Assembly (NCBI RefSeq): GCF_026891935.1
Contig: NZ_JAPTGC010000003.1
Location: 1 to 64,000 of the forward strand
Length of the DNA stretch: 64,000 nt
Direction: 5' to 3'
Origin: Methanocorpusculum vombati
GTDB lineage: Archaea; Halobacteriota; Methanomicrobia; Methanomicrobiales; Methanocorpusculaceae
Under the pieces are notes generated by a model, which ran no database searches, was not told where the DNA came from, and saw only the letters and a list, made by a program, of their open reading frames with translations. Position numbers and translations under genes: made by a program. Positions 24,177 through 33,126 of the stretch are shown here, piece after piece; position 1 is the first letter of the stretch; each line of letters begins with the position of its first letter.

Positions 24177-25174
24177 ATGTTGGTGATTCCCTCTGCGCAG
24201 AAGTTGAAGAGTACTGTTTCGGTTTCTCCTTTGACGAGGGTGAGGCGTTTGGTGGTGTTGATGGTGCCGATGACCTGGGCTGCCATGCCGGCTGCGCGGA
24301 ACTTTTTGCAGACGGTGTCCACCTGGGACTGGTCTGCGGTCATGATGAAGCCCATGCCGGGGTACATGCGCACCCACTGTTCGAAGGTGATGCCGAGTGC
24401 GTCAAGGTCGGGGCGGGGGATTGCGGTGAGGTCGACGACTGCGCCGACGCCGCTTGCTTCGATGAGCATCCCGAGGGTTCCGATGACCCCGGGGTTGGAG
24501 ATGTCTTTTCCGGCGGTGAGGTGGTGGTGTTCGCCGAGGTCTTTCATGACGCTGAGCTGGGCGCGGAGGACTTCGGGGGTTTTCATGGTGACGGAGTCCC
24601 AGTTCATGGGTGCGGAGGGGTGGATGCGGCCGTTGAGGTCAATTGCGGCGATGATGGCGTTGCCGGGTTCGGCTTTGCTGCTGTAGATGATGTTTTCGAG
24701 TTCGGCGACGCCGAGGATGGAGACGTCGATGACGTTGTAGGGGGCGTCGGGGTGGAGGTGGCCGCCGACGACGGGAACGTCAAAGGCGGTTGCGGCGTCA
24801 CGCATGCCGCGGCTGACTTCGGACATGAGTTGGTCGTTTGAGGCGGAGAGGACGTCAACCATGGCGACGGGACGTCCGCCCATGGCGGCGATGTCGTGGA
24901 CGTTGACGAGGATGGCGCAGTAGCCTGCCCAGTAGGGGTCAACTTCCATGAGTTTGTTCCAGATGCCGTCTGCGGCAAGCAGGAGGGCGGTGCGGCCGTT
25001 CTGGATGACGGCGGCGTCTTCGCCGTAGGAGGCGATGACGTCGAGGTTGTCGATGTGGAGCGCACGAACAAGGGTTCCGATTGCCTGTTTGCGTCTGACT
25101 CCGTCATACTGCCGGACAGCATCGGCGACCGATTCCGGGGTGTAATTGTCTGCAACCATTATTTTCTCTGCCAC
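24173..25174 (-). CDS. Methanogenesis marker protein 2 (AIR synthase-related)
   Basis: A 333-residue PurM/ThiL/SelD-like ATP-binding protein restricted to methanogens. It shows GEDAAVIQNGRTALLLAADG (metal/phosphate loop), VNVHDIAAMGGRPVAMVDVL, DAPYNVIDVSILGVAE and KDISNPGVIGTLGMLIEASG. The fold predicts ATP-dependent phosphoryl transfer or amidine-type chemistry, but the substrate is unknown. It begins the two-gene unit with mtxX. Confidence 0.9.
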   Translation of the reverse strand: MAEKIMVADNYTPESVADAVRQYDGVRRKQAIGTLVRALHIDNLDVIASYGEDAAVIQNGRTALLLAADGIWNKLMEVDPYWAGYCAILVNVHDIAAMGGRPVAMVDVLSASNDQLMSEVSRGMRDAATAFDVPVVGGHLHPDAPYNVIDVSILGVAELENIIYSSKAEPGNAIIAAIDLNGRIHPSAPMNWDSVTMKTPEVLRAQLSVMKDLGEHHHLTAGKDISNPGVIGTLGMLIEASGVGAVVDLTAIPRPDLDALGITFEQWVRMYPGMGFIMTADQSQVDTVCKKFRAAGMAAQVIGTINTTKRLTLVKGETETVLFNFCAEGITNI

Positions 25175-25321
25175 CAGGGGGGCACGACGGCCCCGTTGTT
25201 ATCTATTGTATTCCCGTTCAACGGTGATAAGTTACACGATTAGGTTTGCAACATGTATACTAAATATGCTGAGTATGTACTGGGTATTATAATTTGGTTT
25301 GTATTATATACATATTACTGG

Positions 25322-26512
25322 TTATAACTGGTAATTTTCTTTTTGAGAATTATAAATCGTTGATATCTCTGATAGAGTAAGTGGAAAACTAAGTTCGTAT
25401 GATTCAGCTATTTCATATGGAGATCCAGTTGATTTAAATATCTGGCCCTCAGAAAAATTAACATCCCTTGTAACAGGCATTGTTATTTCACCCGCATTAT
25501 TATTTCTTCTCACATCATTCGTTGATCCATTAATGTATAGTTCGCCTTGTTTTCCATTACTAAGTCCTGTAAGATGATACCAAACATTTTTCCGAGGCAT
25601 AAATTTAGATAATAAATAATCACTTGATGATTTTAGTTTATATTCAAAAAATTTCCAATTTTGTACCTGGAAACCCCATTCTGGATTAGACCCCTGAGAA
25701 CTCGCACTTGCACGGAAATAAAATGATTGTTTTGGAGGAGCACCTGTTTGATAATCAGCTACCAGTTTCACCCATGTCATCACCGTTAATCCAAAATTTC
25801 GTGCATCAATTGTTTGTGATGAACTGTTCCATCCACCGTTCGTCTTGTTCGTCACTTTTAGGGTGACAGTATATTTACCAACGGATGTATATTCCTGACT
25901 CGGACAATTCTCATCGGATGTATTTCCGTTTCCAAAGGTCCAGAGATATTCTGCATCATCAGATGATTCTATCGGAGAAAATAACACTCTCATTGGACAC
26001 CCGCCGGTCAGATCCGCCGCAGCATCCTGCAACACAGACGGCATCTCACTCCTGCTTGTTCCGGTAGAGGAAGTCATCGTAAATGCTGCACTCAGACCAC
26101 CATCTCCACTGATGCCGTCAAACCATTTCTCAGCAAGCAGATAGGTTCCTTTTTCTCCATCATACACCACCGAAACATGGCGAAGTGCACCGCTGTTTAC
26201 CGACCATGAAAGAATATCTCCCGGTTCGAAATACCCGTCTGAAAGGCCAGGGCCGGTAAAATCTTTTGTTCTGTCTGCATCATCAACCAGAATATAATAG
26301 TTTCCGACCTTCAGTTCTTCACCGGCAAAATGAGTGATAGTAACCATCCCTCGTTTTTCTTCTATTAAAATGCCTACGGTTGGCATATTGCCCATATCGG
26401 TCATCGACACAACTACAACGCCCACTACTGCTACCATACCTACTGTAATTGCTACAAGTAAAATAGCTGAGATGATTGGTGCAACCCCGTTATCTCTGGT
26501 ATATCGTATCAT
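25322..26512 (-). CDS. Pilin-like surface protein with PKD and LamG-type domains
   Basis: A 396-residue protein. The N-terminus GVAPIISAILLVAITVGMVA is the archaeal type IV pilin signal (DUF1628 type), with one hydrophobic helix at 9-37. Residues about 155-235 resemble a PKD domain (YLWTFGNGNTSDENCPSQEY, VGKYTVTLKVTN). The C-terminal 160 residues have the spacing of a LamG/concanavalin-like fold (VWYHLTGLSNGKQGELYING). The part encoding this last domain is clearly AT-richer than surrounding genes, suggesting a recently acquired domain. It is probably exported and assembled on or anchored in the cell envelope. Confidence 0.75.
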   Translation of the reverse strand: MIRYTRDNGVAPIISAILLVAITVGMVAVVGVVVVSMTDMGNMPTVGILIEEKRGMVTITHFAGEELKVGNYYILVDDADRTKDFTGPGLSDGYFEPGDILSWSVNSGALRHVSVVYDGEKGTYLLAEKWFDGISGDGGLSAAFTMTSSTGTSRSEMPSVLQDAAADLTGGCPMRVLFSPIESSDDAEYLWTFGNGNTSDENCPSQEYTSVGKYTVTLKVTNKTNGGWNSSSQTIDARNFGLTVMTWVKLVADYQTGAPPKQSFYFRASASSQGSNPEWGFQVQNWKFFEYKLKSSSDYLLSKFMPRKNVWYHLTGLSNGKQGELYINGSTNDVRRNNNAGEITMPVTRDVNFSEGQIFKSTGSPYEIAESYELSFPLTLSEISTIYNSQKENYQL

Positions 26513-26540
26513 ATTCTTCCGGAATCGATCAGAGTCAGAT

Positions 26541-26584
26541 CGAAATATATCCTATTAGAATAGGAATCAGTCAGATATATAGTT
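26541..26584 (-). promoter_or_regulatory. AT-rich promoter of the pilin-like gene
   Basis: The minus strand contains CTATATATCTG (26574-26584) and GATATATTTCG (26541-26551). Either may be the TATA box for the ATG at 26512; the nearer one is about 34 bp away. The palindrome at 26550-26565 overlaps it. Confidence 0.5.
26550..26565. promoter_or_regulatory. 16-bp dyad, proximal copy
   Basis: TCCTATT-AG-AATAGGA is a perfect inverted repeat located 38 bp upstream of the pilin-like start and overlapping the likely TATA box, the position of a repressor site. Confidence 0.55.
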
Positions 26585-26697
26585 GAGCCGCTTTGGACCC
26601 TGCCTGAGGCATCTCCCGGAGATTTTTCGCATCGTCCCGGAAAAATTTCATGCAAATTTTTCTCGAACTGCCGAAAGTTCCACACGAAACGTATGAA

Positions 26698-26713
26698 TCC
26701 TATTCTAAGAGGA
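26698..26713. promoter_or_regulatory. 16-bp dyad, distal copy
   Basis: TCCTATT-CT-AAGAGGA matches the proximal dyad with one mismatch in the stem and lies 148 bp further upstream of the pilin-like gene. Confidence 0.45.
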
Positions 26714-26723
26714 TTCAATCTCC

Positions 26724-26745
26724 TGTAACCTATCGGGCGGTTACA
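26724..26745. repeat. TGTAACC/GGTTACA inverted repeat, left
   Basis: TGTAACC and GGTTACA are separated by 8 bp. Single copies of the same heptamer occur at 26810 and 26819 (tandem CTGTAACCT) and, inverted, at 27477. A second complete dyad lies at 27548-27570. The set brackets the large palindromic repeat. Confidence 0.65.
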
Positions 26746-26920
26746 AAAAATTCCGGAAAATACGGTGGAATCTGGAAAATACCAAAAATTCAACGATTTT
26801 TCAAAATCTGTAACCTCTGTAACCTCTAAAACAGTACTCTACAGGAGGATTTCTATCAACCCTTTTTTTCTGTCGAAGCTGTAGGTGAGTTAGTGGTGAG
26901 TGGACAGGATGAAAAAAGAA

Positions 26921-27325
26921 AACGCAGATAACGCAGATGCGCCTAACGGCGCAGCTTCGCTCGTCGCATTTTCTTAACGCTGCTCGCCATCCCGTCCGAG
27001 CGGACGGGTGGCGTTGCTGTCGCAAACGCAGCTAAAAATGCTCGCGAAGCTTTTTTTCGCGTTAATGTGTTATTCTTGTGTCTTCCTTTAATTACGACCA
27101 AATATACTCGCGACACTGGCTCAGGATACGGGACAAGTGGGAGCTTCGCGAGCATTTGCCGTCGCGCTTGCGATAACGACCCACGAAGTGGGGAGTGGAG
27201 CAAGACCTTTGGGCTTGCGATTGCAACGCCGCCCGCCCAGCTCTGGGCGGGATGGCGAGCGACGAAAAGCAAATGCGACGAGCGAAGCTGGCGGAGCGAA
27301 GCGACGCATCTGCGTTATCTGCGTT
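26921..27325. repeat. Palindromic repeat element, copy 2
   Basis: The element is bounded by perfect 21-bp inverted ends: AACGCAGATAACGCAGATGC(G) at 26921-26941 and its complement at 27305-27325. The inner modules match copy 1 (10678-10951), partly inverted; for example CGCCCGCCCAGCTCTGGGCG at 27229-27248 matches copy 1 at about 10752. Weaker symmetry extends outward to about 26830 and 27420 (CTGTAG...ATTTCTCTCAACCC on both sides). No protein is supported. It separates the pilin-like gene from rfcL. Confidence 0.85.
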
Positions 27326-27547
27326 ATCTTTTCATCATGCCCAGCCACCACTCCCCCACCAACAGCTTCCAGAAAAAACTACAAAGTACTTTCGTCACAT
27401 CACATCGAAAAAGGGGTTGAGAGAAATTCTCTACAGAATTATTTTCAAAAAAACTACAGCAGAATAGCAAAACACCGGTTACAAAAAAACAAAAAAACAT
27501 CCATACACAGTTTAAACCAAAAATAGCACACAAATATCGCCTGAATC

Positions 27548-27570
27548 TGTAACCGCACCTATCGGTTACA
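27548..27570. repeat. TGTAACC/GGTTACA inverted repeat, right
   Basis: TGTAACC and GGTTACA are separated by 9 bp (GCACCTATC). It lies about 80 bp upstream of rfcL and mirrors the dyad at 26724-26745 on the far side of the repeat element. Confidence 0.65.
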
Positions 27571-27609
27571 CCCTCCTCCCCGCCCGACCTCACCATCCCC
27601 ATTCATTCA

Positions 27610-27617
27610 CGTTTATC
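27610..27617 (+). promoter_or_regulatory. Possible TATA box of rfcL
   Basis: CGTTTATC is centred about 36 bp before the ATG at 27649. It is the only AT-rich motif at promoter distance. Confidence 0.4.
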
Positions 27618-27648
27618 CCTTTCCGCAACCAAGAACTAATCAGCAATC

Positions 27649-29106
27649 ATGGACTGGGCAGAACGATACCGGCCCGAACATCTCGCAGACATCCTCGGCA
27701 ACAACGCCGCGGTCAGACAGATGACGGACTGGGCACGGAACTGGACACCGGACTCGCGTCCCCTTCTCATCACCGGAAAACCGGGCATCGGCAAAACCTC
27801 GGCAGCCTTAGCCCTCGCCCGGGACATGAACTGGGAAGTCCTTGAACTCAACGCCTCGGACGCCCGCACCAAAACCGTCATCGAACGGGTAGCCGGAAAC
27901 TCGGCGACCACCACTAGCCTCTTCGGTGCCGAACGCAAACTCATCATCATCGACGAAGCCGACAACCTCGAAGGCAACGCCGACCGCGGCGGAGCACGGG
28001 CCATTGCCGAGATACTCAAAGGGGCACGCCAGCCGGTCATCCTCATTGCAAACGACGCATACGGCGTATCCGACTCCATCCGCAAACTCTGTGACCCGGT
28101 CCCGTTCCGCGCCATCACCGCAGCAACGCTCGAAAAACGTATGCGGGAAATCTGTGCAAAAGAAGAGATCTCCTGCGGCAGCGATGCGCTGACCGCCATC
28201 GCGGAAAGCTCCGCAGGCGACATGCGGTCTGCCGTCAACATGCTCTTTGCCTCCGCAACCGGCAAAACCGCAATCGCCGCAGACGACATCAACACCTCGC
28301 AGAAGGACGAGCGGGCAAGCATCTTCGATCTCGTGGCAGGCGTCTATGCAGGAGCGCCGGATGCAAAAATCCAGAAACTTTCCCGCGAGTGCGAGGAAAA
28401 ACCCGACACCGTTATGCAGTGGATCGAAGAGTCCGCAGCAACGGTTGCAAACCCGCACCAGCGGAGAGGCGCATACGCTGCACTGTCCCGCGGAGATATC
28501 TATCTTGGCAGGACCATGCGGCGGCAGTACTACACCCTCTGGCGCTACGCCACCTCCCTGATGACCTCCGGCGTTGCCAAAGAGTTTGCGGGAGCGGGAT
28601 TCCGCCCGAGAATCATGCCGCCGTCACGATGGCGGCGCATGGGTACCGCAAAGAAACAGAAGACCGTCCGGAGAACCCTTGCGGCAAAACTCGGCGAGGG
28701 GTACAGTATCCCCGATGCCCAGATACAGAAGATCTATCTGGACCTCCTTTCCCGTTTCGCCGCCGACGCACCCCTTGCATTCTGCGAACGCCATGACCTG
28801 GACGCCGATCAGCTGACGATTCTTCTGCACGATAAAACCGAAGCCGCCGCAGTCTTTAAAGAAGCCCAGAAGATCGCAAAGGAAAAAGAGACCAAGATGA
28901 AAAAGGTCTCCGCGGCAAAACGTGCGGCGGCACGCAAGGCCGAGGAGGAACGTGCCGCAGAACTCGAAAGGTTCCGCCGGGAGAATCCGCCCGTACCCCT
29001 GGTCCCGCAGCCGGAGCCTGCCGCAGAGTCCGGTACAGAGACGCTTGCGTCTTTTGAGGAAGAGAAGAAGAAAGCGCCCACGCAGGCGACACTGGACTTC
29101 TTTTAA
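27649..29106 (+). CDS. rfcL: Replication factor C large subunit
   Basis: A 485-residue clamp-loader large subunit: MDWAERYRPEHLADILGN, Walker A GKPGIGKT at about 43-50, Walker B LIIIDEADNL, then SSAGDMRSAVNML. The C-terminal 70 residues are a charged coiled-coil/linker ending in the PCNA-binding peptide QATLDFF. It loads the sliding clamp on primed DNA together with small subunits. The paralogous small-subunit-like gene is at 9402. It is monocistronic. Confidence 0.95.
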   Translation: MDWAERYRPEHLADILGNNAAVRQMTDWARNWTPDSRPLLITGKPGIGKTSAALALARDMNWEVLELNASDARTKTVIERVAGNSATTTSLFGAERKLIIIDEADNLEGNADRGGARAIAEILKGARQPVILIANDAYGVSDSIRKLCDPVPFRAITAATLEKRMREICAKEEISCGSDALTAIAESSAGDMRSAVNMLFASATGKTAIAADDINTSQKDERASIFDLVAGVYAGAPDAKIQKLSRECEEKPDTVMQWIEESAATVANPHQRRGAYAALSRGDIYLGRTMRRQYYTLWRYATSLMTSGVAKEFAGAGFRPRIMPPSRWRRMGTAKKQKTVRRTLAAKLGEGYSIPDAQIQKIYLDLLSRFAADAPLAFCERHDLDADQLTILLHDKTEAAAVFKEAQKIAKEKETKMKKVSAAKRAAARKAEEERAAELERFRRENPPVPLVPQPEPAAESGTETLASFEEEKKKAPTQATLDFF

Positions 29107-29203
29107 CCTGCTCCCTCTTTTTGCCCATCGGCCCATGATACATTTGGACTATCCGGACATACCCCGGGGAGGGCCAAAAAAAAAGAAAAAATGGGTGAAG
29201 GCG

Positions 29204-29548
29204 TTATGCCTTGTTCAGCACGATAAGGCCGGTCGAACTGCTCAGCGTCTTTCCGTCGTCGGAAAGCGTGTAGGTTCCTCCCGGCAGGGATTTGTCGGAG
29301 CTGGTGATCTTGTAGGTCTTGTCTGCGGTCTTTTCCCATGCGAAGGATGTGGTTGCCTCAGCCGGAGAAAGATCGGTGTGGAGCGCAATAGATCCGGTAC
29401 CATCGTTCACAAACTGTACAGAAACATACATGCCAAGCACCGGTTTTGTTTCCCAGGTGCCGACGACCGGGTCAGACCCGACACAACCGGCAGCAGAAAC
29501 AAGTACCAGCGCTGCACACAGAACAGCTGCTAATAAGAGCTTTTTCAT
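29204..29548 (-). CDS. Small secreted lipoprotein
   Basis: A 114-residue protein with signal peptide and lipobox SAAGC (Cys 22). The mature part starts VGTWETKPVLGMYVSVQF and has repeated short strands ending TLSDDGKTLSSSTGLIVL, the pattern of small lipocalin-like (DUF5640-type) domains. The ATG at 29548 has a GAGGAG site about 7 bp upstream and a GCATATATGC element at 29571-29580. The function is unknown. Confidence 0.75.
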   Translation of the reverse strand: MKKLLLAAVLCAALVLVSAAGCVGSDPVVGTWETKPVLGMYVSVQFVNDGTGSIALHTDLSPAEATTSFAWEKTADKTYKITSSDKSLPGGTYTLSDDGKTLSSSTGLIVLNKA

Positions 29549-29723
29549 ACTATTACTCCTCTCATTGGAAGCATATATGCGTTACGGAATAAACGGTGCT
29601 GTGTTTGTATTTCCTTTGATCCTGCGAGAGAATTTAGGGGGATATTTTTGCGTGGGATGTATGCGGGGATCTTTGGTGAGGAAACATTCCTTGGAGGAAA
29701 AAAGGAGGAGGTCTGGGGAAGGA

Positions 29724-31238
29724 CTACTCGTCGTAGGGGATGGGGGTGTCTGTTTCGCAGACATGTTCTTCGCAGTACCAGTCGCGGAACTCCTGTTTTG
29801 TTGGTTTCCATGAGTCTTTCCGGAATTTTTTCAGGAGATACGGCGGCAGGAGAATGATCAGCAGGACTGTTATGAGCATGCCGATGACATAGAGAATGGT
29901 TTCTGTCAGCGTGTAGGAGGTTCCGCTCGGGAACAGGCCCACGACGAAGGAGAAGATCAGTGCGGCGAATGCGATGCCCGCAACCAGCCACATACCGATT
30001 TTTCCGCCCTGTACTTTGTACGGACGGGTGACGTTTCCTTTGATTTTGCGGAGTTTGATGAATGCCGCGAACATGAACATATACATTACTGCGTTGATCA
30101 GTGCGGTGATTGCCGTAAGTATCCAGTATCCCTGGTTAATCGACGGCACGAGTACCATTGCAAGAGCGAAGGCGGAGGAGACGATACCCTGCACAATCAG
30201 AACGCCGACCGGCATGCCGTATTTGTTCATTTTGCGGAAGATTGGGGGGAGGTCTCCGGACATGGCCGCAGGAAGCATACCTTTTGCCGGACCGACCAGC
30301 CATACGGACAGCTGGGCAATGATTCCGACTGCGAGCATGATGGAGACCGGTACGATCAGCCAGCCAAGGTGGAATTCGGTAAAGATTACCTGGAATGTCT
30401 GGACGATTCCTGCGTTCAGTGCGATCTGGTCTGCGGGTACGACAAGGGCCACTGCAAGGGTTCCGACGATGGAGACGATACAGATGATAGCTGCTGCAAG
30501 AAACATTGCGATCGGGTAGTCGCGTCTCGGGTTTGCGGTTTCCCGTGCATGGTATCCGGCCATTTCCATTCCGGCAAACATGAGTACAAGACTTGCCGCG
30601 AAGGTGACGGTGCTGAGGTCGAAGTGCGGAATGAGGCGGTCAACGGAGAAGTCTCCGATTGCGCTGGGGTTGCCGCCGGTGACCCAGAGGATCATGAGGA
30701 CGACGAGAATGCCGACCGGGATTAAGGATCCGAATGCGGTTCCCACGGTTGCCAGGAGGTTGGAGGCGCGGGAGCCGAAGAAGTTGAAGATGGTTACTGC
30801 CCAGAAGCAGGCAAGCATGACGAGGGCCATGAAGACGGGGTTGTCCGAGAGCAGCGGGGCGAGCAGGATGTAGGCTACGGTTGCTGCGAAGAAGGAGATG
30901 ACCGTCGGGAACCAGACGAGGTTGTTTACCCAGGAACACCAGATGGTGATGAAGCTGCCGTCTTTTGGATAGGCTTCTTTTACCCAGGAGTAGATACCTC
31001 CTGATTTCGGCCAGGTTGATGCGAGTTCCGCGGCAACGAGTGCGGTTGGGATCAGGAAGCAGACAGTGAAGAGAACATACCAGAAGATCATGTTCCATCC
31101 TTCCATTGCCATGGTCGGGAAGTTGCGCAGGCTTAAGACTGCGGCAACGTTGATCATGGCAAGGGAGAGTATACCAAGCGTTTTTTTGCTGGATGGTTTG
31201 GCCGCGTCAGCGGGTGACGGGGGAGTTGAGTCAGCCAT
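29724..31238 (-). CDS. APC-family amino-acid transporter
   Basis: A 504-residue integral membrane protein with about 12 helices, of the APC superfamily, glutamate/GABA-antiporter-like branch. The opening KKTLGILSLAMINVAAVLSL, WPKSGGIYSWVKEAYPKDGS, and LVLMFAGMEMAGYHARETANP match that group. It probably exchanges or takes up amino acids at the cytoplasmic membrane. The ATG at 31238 is preferred over the GTG at 31250, because an AGGTGA site precedes it. The C-terminal tail is acidic and cytoplasmic. The substrate is not predictable. Confidence 0.85.
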   Translation of the reverse strand: MADSTPPSPADAAKPSSKKTLGILSLAMINVAAVLSLRNFPTMAMEGWNMIFWYVLFTVCFLIPTALVAAELASTWPKSGGIYSWVKEAYPKDGSFITIWCSWVNNLVWFPTVISFFAATVAYILLAPLLSDNPVFMALVMLACFWAVTIFNFFGSRASNLLATVGTAFGSLIPVGILVVLMILWVTGGNPSAIGDFSVDRLIPHFDLSTVTFAASLVLMFAGMEMAGYHARETANPRRDYPIAMFLAAAIICIVSIVGTLAVALVVPADQIALNAGIVQTFQVIFTEFHLGWLIVPVSIMLAVGIIAQLSVWLVGPAKGMLPAAMSGDLPPIFRKMNKYGMPVGVLIVQGIVSSAFALAMVLVPSINQGYWILTAITALINAVMYMFMFAAFIKLRKIKGNVTRPYKVQGGKIGMWLVAGIAFAALIFSFVVGLFPSGTSYTLTETILYVIGMLITVLLIILLPPYLLKKFRKDSWKPTKQEFRDWYCEEHVCETDTPIPYDE

Positions 31239-31441
31239 TGTGTGTTTCACCTTTTTTTGTTGGTTGTGTCTGGTCGCACGGATATGCTGATCCGCGGACG
31301 GTGCCTCATTTTGGGGAGGCGGTGTTCAAAAAGCGTCGGTGACGCTTTTGGTCTGTTACATACCAAGTTTCGAGGTGTATTTAAATAAGTATATAGATGG
31401 TGACAAAAAAGGCGGGTTTCTTTGGGAAAAATGTGGGTTTT

Positions 31442-32821
31442 TCAGAAGAGTCTGCGCCGGTATTTCCGGATTTTTTCGAGGGCGGTTTGGGTATACGGGG
31501 GGTAGCGGAGGGCGGGGTCCGGTGTGGTTTTCCGGGTGATGATGGTTCGTTTGCGGGAGAAGGTGTCGATGCTGTAGCGGGCGTGGTAGCATCCCATGCC
31601 GCTGGTGCCGACGCCGCCGAACGGGGCGCTGCCGTTTGCAATTTGTATGAGGCAGTCGTTGATGCAGGCACCGCCTGAGGGGTGGCGGGTGATGAGCTGG
31701 TGTGCGAAGGCGGTGTCGGCGGTGAAGATGTAGAGGGCGAGCGGTGTTTTGGGGATCAGGTCGTTGAGGTCGGCGGGTGTCCGCCAGGTGATTACGGGGA
31801 GGACGGGTCCGAATGTTTCGGTACGGGTTACGGGGTCGCCGGGTGTTGCGGCGAGGAGGGTTGGGGCAAGTTTTCGGTCGCCGGGGTTGTGGATGCCGCA
31901 TTGTCGGAGGATGCGGTCGGGGGTGCAGTAGCCAAGGAGGCGGTCGTATTCCTGGGAGGTGATGATTTTTCCGTAGTTGGGTGATGCTGTGGGGTTTTCT
32001 CCGTAGAATGCGGTGATTTCGGCGGATATTTTGTCTACGAGCAGGTCACGGACGGAGTCGTGTACGAGCAGGTGGTCGGGGGCTATGCAGGTCTGGCCTG
32101 CATTGATGTATTTTCCCCAGGCGATGCGGCGGGCGGTGATGTCAAGGTTTGCGGTTTCGTCGATGATGCAGGGGTTTCTGCCGCCCAGTTCGAGGGTTAC
32201 GGGTGTGAGGTGGTCTGCTGCGGCGGCTGCGATTTTTCTGCCGGTTTCTATGCCGCCGGTGAAGAAGATGTAGTCGTATGGTTCGCTGAGGCTGATTTCG
32301 GGGAGGAGGGTTACCCAGGGGTCGGTGGGGAATGCTTCGGTCAGGATGGTGCGTGTTATCCGCAGGGTTTCGGGTGCACGGCGCGAGGGTTTTGCGATGA
32401 TGACGTTTCCGCAGGCGAGGGCTCCGGCGATCGGCATCATGAGGAGGTGGAAGGGGTAGTTCCAGGGGGCGATGATGAGGACGAGGCCGTGGGGTTCGGT
32501 TCTGATTTCGGTTTTTGCGGAGAAGAGGAGGAGAGGGGTTCTGATTTTTTTGGGGCGGGTCCATTTGCCGAGGTTTTTTTCCAGTGTTTCGATTTCCCGG
32601 AGTACGGGAGCGATTTCAAAGGTGTAGGCTTCAAATGCGGGTCTGCCGAGGTCTGCGGAGAGTGCACGCAGGATGTCGTCTTCGTGGCGGAGGATTGCGT
32701 TCCGGAGGGAGGCGAGTGCGTTTTTTCGCGCCGGTAGCGGGAGGGTTTTGCCGCTTGCGAAGTGTTCCCGCAGGGATGCGCAGATGTTCGGGGTTCCGGC
32801 GGGCTCCTCGTCCTGTGTCAT
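31442..32821 (-). CDS. Aldehyde dehydrogenase (ALDH3-like)
   Basis: A 459-residue NAD(P)-dependent aldehyde dehydrogenase. Visible are IIAPWNYPFHLLMMPIAGAL, the coenzyme lysine in IIAKPSRRAPET, FFTGGIETGRKIAAAAADHL, the general base in VTLELGGRNP, and the nucleophile in NAGQTCIAPDH. The length fits the shorter ALDH3/fatty-aldehyde class, which does not need CoA. The ATG at 32821 was chosen because a TATA box lies 26 bp upstream and the longer reading frame lacks homology. The physiological aldehyde is unknown. Confidence 0.9.
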   Translation of the reverse strand: MTQDEEPAGTPNICASLREHFASGKTLPLPARKNALASLRNAILRHEDDILRALSADLGRPAFEAYTFEIAPVLREIETLEKNLGKWTRPKKIRTPLLLFSAKTEIRTEPHGLVLIIAPWNYPFHLLMMPIAGALACGNVIIAKPSRRAPETLRITRTILTEAFPTDPWVTLLPEISLSEPYDYIFFTGGIETGRKIAAAAADHLTPVTLELGGRNPCIIDETANLDITARRIAWGKYINAGQTCIAPDHLLVHDSVRDLLVDKISAEITAFYGENPTASPNYGKIITSQEYDRLLGYCTPDRILRQCGIHNPGDRKLAPTLLAATPGDPVTRTETFGPVLPVITWRTPADLNDLIPKTPLALYIFTADTAFAHQLITRHPSGGACINDCLIQIANGSAPFGGVGTSGMGCYHARYSIDTFSRKRTIITRKTTPDPALRYPPYTQTALEKIRKYRRRLF

Positions 32822-32843
32822 GGGTGAGATTTGGATGCGGGGG

Positions 32844-32850
32844 TATAAAT
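32844..32850 (-). promoter_or_regulatory. TATA box of the aldehyde dehydrogenase gene
   Basis: The minus strand reads ATTTATACC, centred 26 bp from the ATG at 32821, so the transcript is likely leaderless. Confidence 0.6.
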
Positions 32851-32964
32851 CCTCTCCGGGGGGTATTGCACCTTTATTCCTGATCATCCCACGATTCGCA
32901 CGGCAAAACTGTACTCGCTGCTTCGCAGGAAAACACGGAACACACAGAAATTTTCAACATCATC

Positions 32965-32993
32965 TACTCCCACGAAATGATTTCGTGGGAGTA
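32965..32993. other. Perfect 29-nt palindrome
   Basis: TACTCCCACGAAAT and ATTTCGTGGGAGTA are complementary (14-bp arms) around a single G. It lies in the 305-bp gap between the ALDH promoter and the first winged-helix gene, with no reading frame of interest nearby. No T-run follows. A regulator site or the scar/target of a mobile element is possible. The rest of the gap shows nothing recognisable. Confidence 0.7.
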
Positions 32994-33126
32994 CAGCATT
33001 ACCATAAGCAGGCGGAGGTACTCATTATCCGACCTGAAAATATTTCGACGGTTGGGGCGATCCCCCGGGATAACCGGAGGTGAATCCGGCCGGGCATTCC
33101 GGACAGACCAGATCACACGTACCCGT

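Noticed and set aside
26943-27526. Similar reading frames in repeat copy 2
   Set aside because: Same reason as copy 1; the frames are disrupted differently in each copy, so selection is on DNA or RNA, not protein.
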